In this document: positions 52,058 to 64,000 of the stretch, piece after piece
How the letters are laid out: each line of letters opens with the position of its first letter
How positions within the stretch are numbered: position 1 is the stretch's first letter
NCBI RefSeq assembly: GCF_030272615.1
Contig: NC_081412.1
Span: 541,712,335-541,776,334, forward strand
Source: Cryptomeria japonica
Taxonomy: Eukaryota > Streptophyta > Pinopsida > Cupressales > Cupressaceae
Reading direction: 5' to 3'
DNA length: 64,000 nucleotides
Made by a program: the position numbers and the translations under genes
Notes under the pieces: model-generated
Database searches by the model: none
Told to the model about the DNA's origin: nothing
The model's input: the letters and a program-made list of their open reading frames with translations, nothing else

Positions 52058-52507
52058 ACAATAGGAACAACCCATATATAGTTCTTACTAATTATTTCTT
52101 CTGCAACATGTCTATCAACACAATCTTCTTACAAACCATTATATTTTTTGAATGTTTATTTCCAATATGAAACAACATATTGAATCATCGTGGATAGGAA
52201 TTTGCATCGTCTGATTCCTACAAAGAGTGGTTTTAGGAGGTTTACATCAATGCTCTCCCAAAATGACATACAAGATGATGATACAATAGGAACAACCCAT
52301 ATATAGTTCTTACTAATTATTTCTTCTACAACATGTCTATCAACACAATCTTCTTACAAACCATTATATTTTTTGAATGTTTATTTGCAATATGAAACAA
52401 CATATTGAATCATCGTGGATAGGAATTTGCATCATTTGATTCCTACAAAGAGTGGTTTTAGGAGGTTTACATCAATGCTCTCCCAAAATGACATACAAGA
52501 TGATGAT
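52058..52507. repeat. 225-bp tandem duplication
   Basis: 52058-52282 and 52283-52507 are near-identical direct copies, each starting ACAATAGGAACAACCCATAT. The unit includes the start of the broken trihelix-like gene, so that gene's N-terminal end is partly duplicated. Confidence 0.88.
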
Positions 52508-53495
52508 ATATATTTCATAGATGATGAATTCATTGGCTTTGTTCCAAATACTCAATCAATGAATGAAACAGTCATCTATAATTTTCCTTTGAGCACAAAA
52601 GGGAAAATGAAGAAGTATTCAACTATACTCCATTTGAAAAATAGTCATTTGAAAGTTCATGATAAAACACCGATGGTTACTCCTACACATAAAGGAAGGA
52701 CACAATGGATCATTTCAGACACCATAGTCCTTATAGAAGCAAAAGTCAATGAGAAAGACACAATTTCCAATGGTGGGCCAATGAAGAAAGCTACAACATC
52801 TACTGAAAAGTGGAAAATTGTGCAAGAGTATTGTTCTTGTCATGGTGTCTTGTGGACAACAAATCAATGTAGAGATTGATGAGAGCATGTTTTGCTAGAC
52901 TACAAAATATAAGAGATTATGAGACTCATATTCCTTCTAGCTATGATAGCTTATTGGAATATGACAAGTAGAGAAAGAGTGGGAAAAAAACTTCTAGAAA
53001 ACTTTCCAAATGAACTTATGGATGCAATGGAGATCAATTTTGAGACTGATAGAGCTATTGATCTTGAAAATATAACTTTTGATACTTTCGACAATAATTA
53101 TACATCCATTGACAAAAAATCCTCTCCAAATGAAAATGCTCCAATAGATGAATCTGATACAATGAATGCAACATTGACAATGAAATAGAAAAAGGCTACA
53201 CGGGTAAAAAGTGAAAGACAACATTCAAAACAACTGGAATGGAAGATACTATTGTTGAAAACAATGTAAATTGGTTGTTTCTACACTACAACTTGTTGAA
53301 GAGGGTCATATGAAATACCATGAGAAAGAGTATGCTCTAATAGAGAGGAGATTAAATCAGGGAGAACTAAATGATGAAAAGATGATCAAATTGGAAGAAC
53401 AAAAAGTCAATTTGCAAATGAACTTGGTTGTTGCCCTAAATTCTATTGGTCAAGCAATGCTTAAAATATCTGAATCGTTTTCAAATGAAAAATGA
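52415..53495 (+). pseudogene. Trihelix/Myb-SANT-like DNA-binding protein, broken
   Basis: An acidic N-terminal part is followed by RTQWIISDTIVLIEAK and EKWKIVQEYC, with TNQCRD next. Two consecutive TGA codons (about 52878-52883) stand where RW is expected. Then come a 1-base shift, DYETHIP-type and YWNMTSRERVGKKL segments, and a coiled-coil end, EGHMKYHEKEYALIERRLN (about 53300-53495). Order and motifs fit plant trihelix or Myb/SANT-like proteins, including the Myb-like ORF of PIF/Harbinger transposons. At least three breaks make it non-functional. A Harbinger transposase relic beyond the copia insertion (63.7 kb) makes the transposon reading attractive but unproven. Confidence 0.65.
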
Positions 53496-54012
53496 TTCAG
53501 CTTAATGTTTGTACTTTTTTAGGTTATATTTTGTATGACATTTGCAATATTTGCACTTGCTTATTTTGTGCAACAATATCATGAAAATGTTTGTGCTTAA
53601 TTTTCATTTGAATATAAACTTTAGAATTTTATGTTCAAAACTATATACACATAAAGAGTTCTTGATTGTGTCTCGCATTGATTGCTAGACTTGATGAAGC
53701 AATTGTTGGTTTGAAAATTGTGTTTGATAGAGACTCATCCTTTCATGATTGATGAATTTAATTTTTTTTATAACTTTTTGGTTAGGGGATACCTCTCTTT
53801 TGTAACATTTAAGTTCTTATTGACTACATTTACCTTTATGGTCTTTTTATTTGATCTACCATTTCATTTTATTATGAAATTTTCCACTTGGTATATTACT
53901 TTTGTGACTCATGCACATCTGCTTCGTGATTATAGATTATAGATTAGGTCTTTGAGATGTTGGTCTGGAGGCCTCTGTCTATCTAGATCTATTGATCATA
54001 TGGATGTGGGTG
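53496..54012. other. Non-coding flank of the copia insertion
   Basis: AT-rich, with no gene recognised. Confidence 0.4.
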
Positions 54013-54017
54013 AATTT

Positions 54018-55496
54018 TGTTGGCATTTTCAGTAGAAAGAGAGATTATTGATATAACTGAAGAAGGATGATAACTATCTTTATAACATTATTTTGTCATT
54101 GATGTCAAGAAATTGATTTTCTGATTCAGTATGATGTTGCCATATCTTGAGGAGATTGATTTGATGAGTATTAAGTGGTCGGTAAGTGACACAAAAAGAA
54201 TGTGATGAATAAGGGGAGAAATAAGTTATTCAATGGGCAACTATTACCGAGTTAGACAATGATGAGATCATGATGTTTAGATTGTTTTTGATATCTTACA
54301 AATGTTTTTGATTATAAGGTTAATACTATACTATGTCACCGAGCAAAGAACCTAGTCGATAAAACCCCAAGGAACCTACTCAGTAAACCCTAAGGTTATC
54401 GATATCGGTTAATGAAGGCGAAATGTCTATCGAGTAAAGTTTAGTATTTACCGAGTTACAACAGAGTTATGACAAAGCGCATTGGATGAATGAAAGCATT
54501 ATTTAATGAAGGACAATGATGAGTTGGAGATGTATAAATGATTGGAATGTCACGCATGAAGTTTGTTAAGGATCTATGGCAATGAAAAATCAGCAGGAAT
54601 ATCTACAGTGCAGATTAAACCGCAATAACCTTGTACAAGTTCCAAGAAAGGATTGCAAGTCCCGAGACAAGATAAAACATTTTTAGATCGAAGGATGCAT
54701 TGAACCTAGTCAAGATTGAAGATCTGATGGCTAAGATTGATCATGGGAAATGTGATCAAGGAGATTAAGCAATTAGAATTGTTTATAAATAAGAAATCAT
54801 TGATGAACTATGTATGCGGGCAAGTGTAAGCACAGGGATGCTACATAGTGATTACCAAGCATAAAAGCTTGGATACCTGTTTGAATAACAGAGTAAGGAG
54901 CCTAGCAGAAGACTAGATAAGTCTTATGACTAGATTGTTTTGAGCAAATAAGAATCTGCTTTAGCATTTTAGATGTGAAGTTGTAGATATAGTTTATTAT
55001 TGTTATTTTGTAAGTGACAGAAAATCTCTTAACTGAGTGGACTTAACAGTCTTATTTGTAAACCCTCTAGCAAGGTAACATTCTGAATGAGTGTTTGAAA
55101 TCCTTTAACAAGGTCACTTCTAACAAAGTGAAGATCCTAACAGATCTAAGGGAAATCCCTTAACCAGGTAACATCTAGCAATGTGTTTGTAATCTTTAAC
55201 AGGATTTGCTTTTAATCGAGCATACTCTAGAAGAGTATATTTCTTAGTGGGTCTGAAATCCCACAGTGGTTTTTCCCTATTTGAGTTTCCACGTTAAATC
55301 AAGTGTTATATGTGTTATGATGATTATATATTTATGTGGTTGCATGTTTAGCAGTTTTTGGTTATATTGTTGAAGTATATGTTACCGAGGTTGAATCTGT
55401 TGATTTCATAGAAGTTTAAGTTTGCATGATTCACCCCCCCCTCTCATCTTGTTAGCTATTGGGATCAGTACTTTACAATTAGTATCAAAACTATCA
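54018..55496 (+). repeat. Copia 5' LTR
   Basis: 1,479 bp, with a few dozen substitutions by eye against the 3' LTR, many of them transitions. It is rich in the word ACCGAG or TCGGTAAA. Confidence 0.95.
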
Positions 55497-55498
55497 AT

Positions 55499-55510
55499 TG
55501 GTATTAGAGC
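55499..55510 (+). other. Copia primer-binding site
   Basis: TGGTATTAGAGC lies two bases after the 5' LTR. It is one base off the usual initiator-Met tRNA complement TGGTATCAGAGC. Confidence 0.85.
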
Positions 55511-55560
55511 TTTGGACTTTGGAAGAAAAGTTTAAAGGTACTTGAGGCAAAGATCCGAAG

Positions 55561-58500
55561 ATGTATAAAAGAGATGCACCTAAGCTGAACAAGTCAAGTT
55601 TCTCCACATGGCAGAAAAGGATGAAGCTACATTTATCAAGAATTGGAGAATATGCAACATATTATCTGGAGAATGATTACATTGCACCAAGCACTAATCC
55701 AATGACCTTGGAAGAGATAAAGGCAAAGCAAGAACATACTCAAGATATGATTGAAATAACATCAGCATTGACCGACTCAGAGTTTAATGATCTAGAAGGT
55801 TGTAATGATGCAAAAGCAATGCGGACTAAGCTCACATCTGTATATGGCGGTGATGAACATGTTCAAAGAGCAAAAGTAGATAGTCTAAGAGGACAAATTG
55901 AATCCATGAGAACGAATGAAGGTGAGAACATAACCCAATACAGTACAAGATTAAAAGAGATTGTCAATCAAATTAAAGGAGCAGGTGGAACTGTTGAAGA
56001 AAAGGATGTAACAAGTAAGTTGTTGAGAACTCTTCTACCAGCTTATGCTATTCAAGTCTCTGCAATCAATGAATTGAGGTATGTACCTAACATGCCAATT
56101 TCTTTGGATGCTACTATTGGTAAGCTACATGCATTTGAGTTAAGTAATTTTGATAGTAGTGGGTCTTCGGTAAATAAAGTAGAATCTGCATTCAGTTCTT
56201 TTCATATTGGTGAATCTAATGATTACAATGATAGAATGAGTAAATACTTTGAAGGGGATCACAGTGGAGCAAGTGAAAGATTTCGCAAGAACATGGAAAA
56301 AGTGCACAAACTATATGAGGAAATCAAGAAGCAAGAAGAGTTTGAAGCATTATTAGCCAGAAGGTTACCGAGAGGAAAAGGTAAGTATAAAGGGAAGCTA
56401 CCATTAAAATGTTTCAATTGTGATAAAATAGGACATATGGCTTCTAACTGTCCTGACAGAGAATCTAGTGAAAAGAGAGAATACCGAGTAGATAGGCAGA
56501 AAGACAACCAATACAGAGGACACCGAGGCTTCAGAAGGAGAGATAAAAAGACATGCTTAATAGCTGATGAGGAATCCAACGATGACAAATCTGATGAAAC
56601 TGATACTGAGGAAGTTGTTTATGTGGCTATTAAAGATGGATCTGATGAAGAAAGGTATGAAGAGAAAGCCTTAGTATCTCACATACATAATAATGATTCT
56701 TGGATCATAGATAGTGGATGCTCACATCACATGACAGGTGATAAACACAAGTTTGTTAAATTACAAGACTATGATGGAGGCTATGTAAGATTTGGTAGTG
56801 ATGCACCATGTCCGGTGAAAGGTAAAGGATCTATAACACTTCTTGACAATGCTAAATGTGATGATGTATACTGGGTTGAAGGTTTGAAATACAATTTGTT
56901 GAGTGTAGCATAGCTAAACAATATAGGATACCGAATAGAATTTCAGAAAGGAACTGTCAAAGTTCATGACAAGCATGGAAAGCTAGCTGCTACCGGGACA
57001 CAAACAAAAGGTAATACATTTCATCTTGACTCAACTCAGAACAAGTGTCTTTATGCAAAGATAGATGATACCTGGTTATGGCATAAAAGGTTTTGTCATG
57101 TAAATTTTGATAATTTGATCAAAATAAGTAAGAAGCACCGAGTAAGAGGTCTACCGAGTCTAGAAAAACCTAAGAATGCTATGTGTCAAGGATGCCAGAT
57201 GGGTAAGATGACAAGATCAAGCTTTACAAGTAATTCCTACACTTCTAAAGGAATTTTAGATTTAGTACATATTGTTCTGTGTGGCCCGATGAAAGTTCAA
57301 AGTTATTATGGTGATAAATATTTCATATTATTTGTGGATGACTACTCAAGGATGATGTCAGTTATGTTTTTAAAAGAAAAATTAGAAGCTTTTCAAATGT
57401 TCAAATGGTACAAGGCAAGAGTTGAAAATGAAACAGGAAGAAAATTGAAATGTCTTAGATCTGATAGAGGAGGAGAATTCACTTTTGATGAATTTAACTT
57501 ATTCTGCAATGATCATGGTATAAAAAGGCAAGTGTCTGCACCAAGAACACCTCAGCAAAATGGGATAGCCGAGAGAAGAAATAGATCAATTGTAGATTGT
57601 GCCAGAACCCTGATGATAGAGAAGAGGGTACCTTAAACATTTTGGAGAGAAGCAATCAGCATTGCAGTTTACACCCTGAACCAAGTTCAACTGAAGAAAG
57701 GGACTATGAAGACACCATATGAGATCTGGTATGACAAGAAACCTAATGTAAGTTATTTTAAAATCTTTGGAAGTAGATGCTATGTTCACAAAGATGACAG
57801 AAATGGAAAGTTTGATCAGAAAAGTGAGGAAGGAACATTTCTAGGTTATTCTTCTAGAAGTAAAGCATTTAAATGTTTGATCAAATCATCTAACAAAATA
57901 GTAGAAAGTGCAAATGTAAAAATTGATGAATTTGCAGAAAGAAATGATGAAGGAAATTCCAAAGAACCAGAAGATTATGAGGAATTTGTTTATGTTCAAC
58001 TGAGAAGTCCTACTGAGAAAGTTGTTGAAGAAAATGAAGAGAATGTCCAGTTACCGAGTGATGAAGAAGATCATACAGAACCTACCGAGCCTATATTAGC
58101 CAAATATGTCAGAAGACATCATGCATCAAGTCAAATTTTAGGAAATAAGGATGATCCAATGATGACAAGGAACAAACTGAGACAGAACACATGTCTGATA
58201 TCTGAATTTGAACCGAGAATAGTAAAAGAGGCATTTAATAGTGAAGATTGGGTAAATGCTATGACAGAAGAGATTGATCAAATCAAGAAGAATGACACAT
58301 GGACACTGATTCCAAGACCAAAGGAAAAAAATGTAATCGATACAAAGTGGATTTTCAGAAACAAGCTAAATGAAAAAGGTGAGGTCATTCGCAACAAAGA
58401 TAGACTAGTTTGCAAAGGTTATGCTCAAGAAGAAGGAATAGATTATGGTGAAACCTTTGCACCTGTGGCTAGACTTGAGGAAGTAAGAACATTGTTGGCA

Positions 58501-59748
58501 TATGCTTCTTTCAAAAATTTCAAGGTATATCAAATGGATGTTAAATCTGCATTTTTGAATGGTATACTAGAAGAAGAAGTTTACATTGAACAACCTGAAG
58601 GATTTGTTGAAGACAAGAGTAAAGATCAGGTATGTAAACTAAACAAAGCTTTATATGGTCTGAAACAAGCACCTAGAGCATGGTATGAGAGAATGCACTC
58701 TTATTTGATCAAGATTGGTTTTATAAGGACTAGTGAAAACAGTAACATGTACATGAAGAATGATGAGGACAATGGTATACTGATCTTAGCCATATTTGTT
58801 GATGACATTATATTTTGTGGTAATGACTCCTTATGCAAGAACTTTGGAAATGAAATGAGCAAAGAATTTGAGATGTCATTAATCGGTGAGATAAAATATT
58901 TTATAGGTTTACAGATATTGCAAATGAAAGATGAGATTTTCATCACTCAATCCAAGTACATAAAGGAAATACTGAAAAAATATGGAATGGAGGATTCTAA
59001 ACCAATAAGTACTCCTATGACTACTAACTGTAAACTCTCAAAGAATGATGAATCTGCATCTGTTGATGAGACACTTTACCGATCTATGATTGGGAAGTTG
59101 CAATATGTTGTGCATAGTAGACCGGATATAGCACATGCAGTAGGTATTGTTGCAAGATTCTCTACAAATCCCAAGGAAACCCATATGACAGCAATCAAGA
59201 GAATTTTTAGATACCTGAGAGGCACTGAAGATTATGGCTTAGTATATGTAAAGGGAAATGATTTTGATTTAAAAGTTTATACTGATGCTGATTGGGTAGG
59301 CAACATTGATGACAGGAAAAGCACAAGTGGTGGAGCTTTCTTTTTGGGAGAAAGACTAGTAAGTTGGCTTAGCAAGAAACAAGGATGTATTTCACAATCA
59401 ACAACGGAAGCTGAATATGTTACTACAACATTGAATTGCACAAATATAGCATAGATAAAACAACTGTTGGAAGGTATAAATGAAAAAGTTACCGAGTCAG
59501 TAACTATATTCTGTGATAATACTAGTGCCATTAACATTTCAAAGAACCCGGTAATGCACTCTAAGACAAAGCATATATCTATAAAGTATCATTATCTCAG
59601 GGAAGAAGTTCAAGAGAAGAAAGTTGTGCTGGAATATATTAGTTCAAAGGAGCAATTAGCAGACATCTTCACAAAGCCACTGCCAAGGGACACTTTTGAG
59701 TATCTTAGAAGCAAGTTAGGGGTTCCACCCCTATCTTCTACTCACTGA
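55561..59748 (+). pseudogene. Copia gag-pol polyprotein with three nonsense codons
   Basis: One frame runs 1,395 codons from ATG 55561 to the TGA after 59745. Gag comes first, with a CCHC knuckle (CFNCDKIGHMASNC, residues about 283-296). Protease (WIIDSGCSHHMTG) starts at about 381. The pre-integrase region has LWHKRF and CQGCQMGK, and the integrase has RSDRGGEF and PQQNGIAERRNR. Reverse transcriptase follows ([17 protein letters not shown]), then RNase H ([21 protein letters not shown]). Stops are at 56911 (TAG), 57634 (TAA) and 59452 (TAG). Around residue 572 the phrase LVHIVLCGPM has V where the first integrase aspartate is expected. The order protease-integrase-RT is diagnostic of Ty1/copia. 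Confidence 0.95.
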
Positions 59749-60171
59749 CCGAGTTCGGTGAAAGCATCAATTTGATGAATCTACAGAATATTATGTGTGG
59801 ATTGATGTTGAGTTATGCACTTTAGAAGGTTTTCTAAAGTTGTGCAAAAAATAGGAATTAGAGACAAGATACACAGCAAGGCAAATCACTTCACAAAGGA
59901 AGAAATCATGATTTAGTTCTTTTACTTTTTGGCATTGTTGTCAAAGGGGGAGAAGACTAAATGGTTGACTGAATGATAAAGCCCTAAATGAAGAACGAAA
60001 GACTAATGACAGGGGGAGAAGATTACTAAAGGGAGAAGATTTCAGAAAGAAGTCTACAGCTCAAGGATAACAGGAGAAGTCTAACAACAATTTGAATCCG
60101 AATCAATTTGAATATCTTGTTGGTATTACCATTTAAAAGTTGGTTTTGCCATCAATGCCAAAGGGGGAGAT
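59749..60171 (+). other. Copia 3' untranslated part with polypurine tracts
   Basis: Words such as CAAAGGGGGAGA recur at about 59942-59955, 60010-60020 and 60160-60171. The last abuts the 3' LTR and is the likely functional tract. Confidence 0.75.
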
Positions 60172-61650
60172 TGTTGGCATTTTCAGTAGAAAGAGAGATT
60201 ATTGATATAACTGAAGAAGGATGATAACTATCTTTATAACATTATTTTGTCATTGATGTCAAGAAATTGATTTTTTGATTCAGTATGATGTTGCCATATC
60301 TTGAGGAGATTGATTTGATGAGTATTAAGTGGTCGGTAAGTGACACAGAAAGAATGTGATGAATAAGGGGAGAAATAAGTTATTCAATGGGAAACTATTA
60401 TCGAGTTAGACAATGATGAGATCATGATGTTTAGATTGTTTTTTATATCCTACAAATGTTTTTGATTATAAGGTTAATACTATACTATGTCACCGAGCAA
60501 AGAACCTAGTCGGTAAAACCCCAAGGAACCTAGTCGGTAAACCCTAAGGTTATCGATATCAGTTAATGAAGGCGGAATGTCTACCGAGTAAAGTTTAGTA
60601 TTTACCGAGTTACAACTGAGTTATGATAGAGCGCATTGGATGAATGAAAGCATTATTTAATGAAGGACAATGATGAGCTGGAGATGTATAAATGATTGGA
60701 ATGCCACGCATGAAGTTTTTTAAGGATCTATGGCAATGAAAAATTGGCAAGAAGATCTACAATGCAGATTAAACCGCAATAACCTTGTACAAGTTCCAAG
60801 AAATGACTACAAGTCCCGAGACAAGGTAAAACATTTTCAAATCAAAGGATGCATTGAACCTAGTCAAGATTCAAGATCTGATGGCTAAAATTGATCATGG
60901 GAAATGTGATCAAGGAGATTAAGCAGTTAGAATTGTTTATAAATAAGAAATCATTGATGAACTATGTATGTGGGCAAGTGTAAGCATAGAGATGCTACAT
61001 AGTGATTACCAAGCACAGAAGCTTGGATACCTATTTGAATAATAGAGTAAGGAGCCCAACAAAAGACTAGATATGTCTTATGACTAGATTGTTTTGAGCA
61101 AATAAGAATCTGCTTTAGCATTTTAGATGTGAAGTTGCAAATATAGTTTATTACTGTTATTTTGTAAGTGACAGAAAATCTCTTAACCGAGTGGACTTAA
61201 CAGTCTTATTTGTAAACCCTCTAGCATGGTAACATTCTGAATGAGTGTTTGAAATCCTTTAACAAGGTCACTTCTAACAAAGTGAAGATCCTAACAGATC
61301 TAAGGGAAATCCCTTAACCGGGTCACATCTAGCAATGTGTTTGTAATCTTTAACAGGATTTGCTTTTAACCGAGCATACTCTAGAAGAGTATATTTCTTA
61401 GTGGGTCCGAAATCCCACAGTGGTTTTTCCCTATTTGGGTTTCCATGTTAAATCAGGTGTTATATGTGTTATGATGATTATATGTTTATGTGGTTGCATG
61501 TTTACCAGTTTTTGGTTATATTGCTGAAGTATATGTTACCGAGGTTGAATCTGTTGATTTCATAGAAGTTTAAGTTTGCATGATTCAACCCCCCCTCTCA
61601 TCTTGTTAGCTATTGGGATCAGTACTTTACAATTAGTATCAGAACTATCA
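60172..61650 (+). repeat. Copia 3' LTR
   Basis: 1,479 bp, the partner of 54018-55496, followed by the target duplication AATTT. Confidence 0.95.
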
Positions 61651-61655
61651 AATTT

Positions 61656-63705
61656 AATTTTCCTTTGTAATGAAATTCAAAACTCTCTTTTTGGTCTCTT
61701 CGATGGCATCAAATCTGCAATGTGGCTTGTTTTGTGGTTGGGATTTGTCTCTTATGGTTTGAATTCGATTTCTAAGTGCATGGCAACAATCTTCCTCCAT
61801 CAAAGTCTTTAGCACAAAACAGTCTCCTATAATCAAATACCCTGCAATGGTTTGCATGGGTTTTTTTCTAAAGGTTGATAAAAAGGATTCAAATAGACTT
61901 GAGGTTAGACATCCCTGATCCCATTTTTGTATCAGCTACCTCTCCATCAATAAATAGGATCATCTTGTGGTGGCAAACTTCACTGCATTAGCACATGTAA
62001 AATCTTTATATAATAAATGATAAATTCCTTCGATACTCCATCTGGTCCTCATTCCATAGTTGGATTTCTTACCGTGTCATTGATCATCATTTCCAAGTGT
62101 TCGAACTTCAATGGCATCAAGCCAGATGGATTCAACCCAATATTTCTTTGATCTAGAAGCATTTTGGTTAATTTTCTCAATCTTTGCTTTCCCATTCACT
62201 CATTGTATGCTTCTTTTGTCTCAAAATAATGAGTTTTATTGTCCTATCCATATAGTCTCTTGATTGCACAACAAGAATTTTTGTTTGTAAAATTCTATTT
62301 TTTTCCTTTATGTTGTTTACAATGCTCCTCTTTGGTTTAGCAACAAGTTACTAATTTTGTAAATTCTACTATCTACTAATAGATCTTATTAATTTTGTAA
62401 ATTCTACTATCTACTAATAGATCTTGAAGTTTTACTAAAAAAATCTTTGCTCATCTAAATGATGCAAAACTCACACAAAAGGAGTTTGGATGATAAACAG
62501 AATCTTTGGGAATAGAATAAAGAGATACCCCAAAAGTAATATGACATGAATTGAATAAGCTGCATTATTCAAAATCTCAGAATGTAAATTTCTCTTTCAA
62601 ATAAACTTAGACTTAATATATTTAATGTTCCATTTAATGAATTCATTTGAAATCTCAATTTAGCTCTAATGTTTCTCAATTTATCTGAAACCATGTATAT
62701 TTCAAAATTATATGTATTTTTTAATAGTCATCCAATAATAGCCTTACTCTAACCTCTACATATAGGGAAAGTTGATTTCCTTACTCTATGGTTTGGTTTG
62801 ATACAACTGCTATTTATCTATCTACAAACATTGTTCAAGCCATCTTCTAATAGGTTTTTCTCGCTTCAGCATAAATCCAGTTAGTTGTAAGAAGCTTTCT
62901 GGTGAGGATGTTATCATGAAAGATGTCGGTTGTATCAAATGTTCATTATATTATTGCCTTGCAATCTTTTATCAAGTAAAACATAATGTGCACACTAAAA
63001 ATAATTCATACCACAACTTCTAATCTCGATCAACTTTGTAACTTGTCATCATACATTTTGCAAAGAACTCAAGAGTGATGTATCACAATGATGATTATCA
63101 CTTACAATTCACATAAAACCATGATAAATGAATCATTTAACAAAAAAAAAATTACGCAGTGGTGTAAAGTTTGCATGACTTGTGAATAGTTGCATAATCA
63201 ATAACTAAATTGAATTTAGGATCTTATAGAAAACAAGGTGCAACGTCTCTACCATGGTATATGTCTAGCTTTTTCTACACATTCTTCTAAAAGCCTTACG
63301 AACTTAATGAACCTTTTTGCATCTTGTGGTTGTAGGGAGATAATTGTTGCACAATGAATTCTAGTTCAGCCAAAAAAATGAAATTTCTTCTTGCAATTGC
63401 ATAAAATGTTATCCAATTGGCAATACAAATTTGGAATGATCTTCAAAATTCAAAAAGTACACATATTAATTTTAAGAAACGTTGAATAGATATTTCTGAA
63501 ATAAGACAATTGTCAAACATGGAAACAATCCTTCATGCAATCACTTATGAGATAGAAAGTGACATTGTTGGAATTGATTTATCTATTTCTCAATGGGAAG
63601 GAAGGATTCATGGTGAGTGGTATATCAAACCATGCTTCTTTACACTGGTGGAACCACTACATTTTTCATGTTAGATGTGATCTAATGAACATTTTCACAA
63701 CATTT
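61656..63705. other. AT-rich non-coding stretch
   Basis: No gene is recognised. A tandem pair of about 40 bases (AATTTTGTAAATTCTACTAT with CTACTAATAGATCTT) lies at about 62352-62426. It may be the interior of a Harbinger element continuing from before 54018, but this cannot be shown from motifs. Confidence 0.4.
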
Positions 63706-64000
63706 TTAGGTTTCCTTATGCATTATTTCAAAGTCTTTGTGAAAATTTGAATGATGACTTGAAGTAAGGTGTAATATCATATTCATTTGCCAAAACTATA
63801 AAAAGTAGGGTCCTTTTCGTTGAGAAATAGGTTGCTATTGCAGTTTTACAATAGTCATCTATGATGACAATGCTTAACATTAGTGAACTATTTGGTTGTG
63901 GAAATTCCATTGTGGTAAGAGTTGTAAAAAAGTTCATTAATGCCTTTTATATTCAATTTCAAAGTCACATCTAATGGCCTAGTAACCATATGGCACTTGA
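63706..64000 (+). pseudogene. PIF/Harbinger transposase N-terminal fragment, decayed
   Basis: A single frame running to the window edge reads FRFPYALFQSLCENLNDDLK, then VAIAVLQ, SELFGCGNSIVVRVVKKF and, after a stop, WPSNHMAL. This matches the pre-DDE region of PIF/Harbinger transposases: an FR-P-x-F start, a helix-turn-helix of the form xxFGxGxSxVxxxxxxF, then a WP motif. Four stops lie inside. The catalytic DDE part would be beyond the window. Confidence 0.7.

Larger units (their letters stand above)
54018..61650 (+). mobile_element. Full-length Ty1/copia LTR retrotransposon, Sirevirus-like
   Basis: Two LTRs of exactly 1,479 bp (54018-55496 and 60172-61650) begin TGTTGGCATTTTC and end ACTATCA. 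Perfect 5-bp target duplications AATTT flank the element (54013-54017 and 61651-61655). A primer-binding site (TGGTATTAGAGC, 55499-55510) and a polypurine tract (AAAGGGGGAGAT, just before 60172) are present. The single gag-pol frame has three nonsense codons. Several AAAGGGGGAGA-like words in the 3' untranslated part (near 59945, 60010 and 60035) recall the multiple polypurine tracts of Sireviruses. Confidence 0.95.

Overview
The window looks like nuclear DNA of a conifer or other gymnosperm. It is AT-rich, packed with nested and decayed transposable elements, and holds one intact host-type gene. The conifer lean rests on a Penelope-like element with a GIY-YIG endonuclease (lineage Dryad), which in plants is known mainly from conifers. 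No tRNA, rRNA or CRISPR array was recognised.

Left part (1-14.8 kb). The intact gene is a single-exon UDP-glycosyltransferase (7284-8696) of the zeatin O-glucosyltransferase type. It lies in a local tandem duplication. The left copy (about 1654-5018) has lost most of its gene and keeps a 0.2-kb relic of the 3' end. Downstream are a LINE RNase H relic (11.5-12.2 kb) and a complete 375-bp TRIM-type miniature LTR element (12217-12591).

Centre (14.8-35.5 kb). A minus-strand Penelope-like element is split in two (35480-35074 and 15977-14812) by a 19.1-kb insertion, 15978-35073. The insertion has long terminal inverted repeats and a 4-bp GAGT target duplication. It carries hairpin-rich ends, a 3.7-kb CT-repeat expansion inside the left repeat only, a decayed hAT-type transposase (+), a long decayed gene of unknown family (-, about 1,350 codons), two smaller unknown decayed frames and tandem arrays. 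This is the strongest candidate here for an undescribed element.

Right part (35.5-64 kb). A 5'-truncated L1-type LINE (37777-42622) has a 28-bp target duplication and an extra 3' reading frame. It is followed by a gag-only Ty3-type LTR element on the minus strand (42927-50810) with an intact 992-codon ORF and no reverse transcriptase. Then come tandem arrays, a broken trihelix/Myb-like gene, a full-length Ty1/copia element of Sirevirus type (54018-61650) with three nonsense codons, and at the right edge a decayed PIF/Harbinger transposase fragment. The trihelix-like gene and the transposase could be two halves of one Harbinger element split by the copia insertion.

Nearly all coding capacity belongs to mobile elements. 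The glycosyltransferase, the gag ORF and possibly the LINE 3' ORF are the only long frames without stops.
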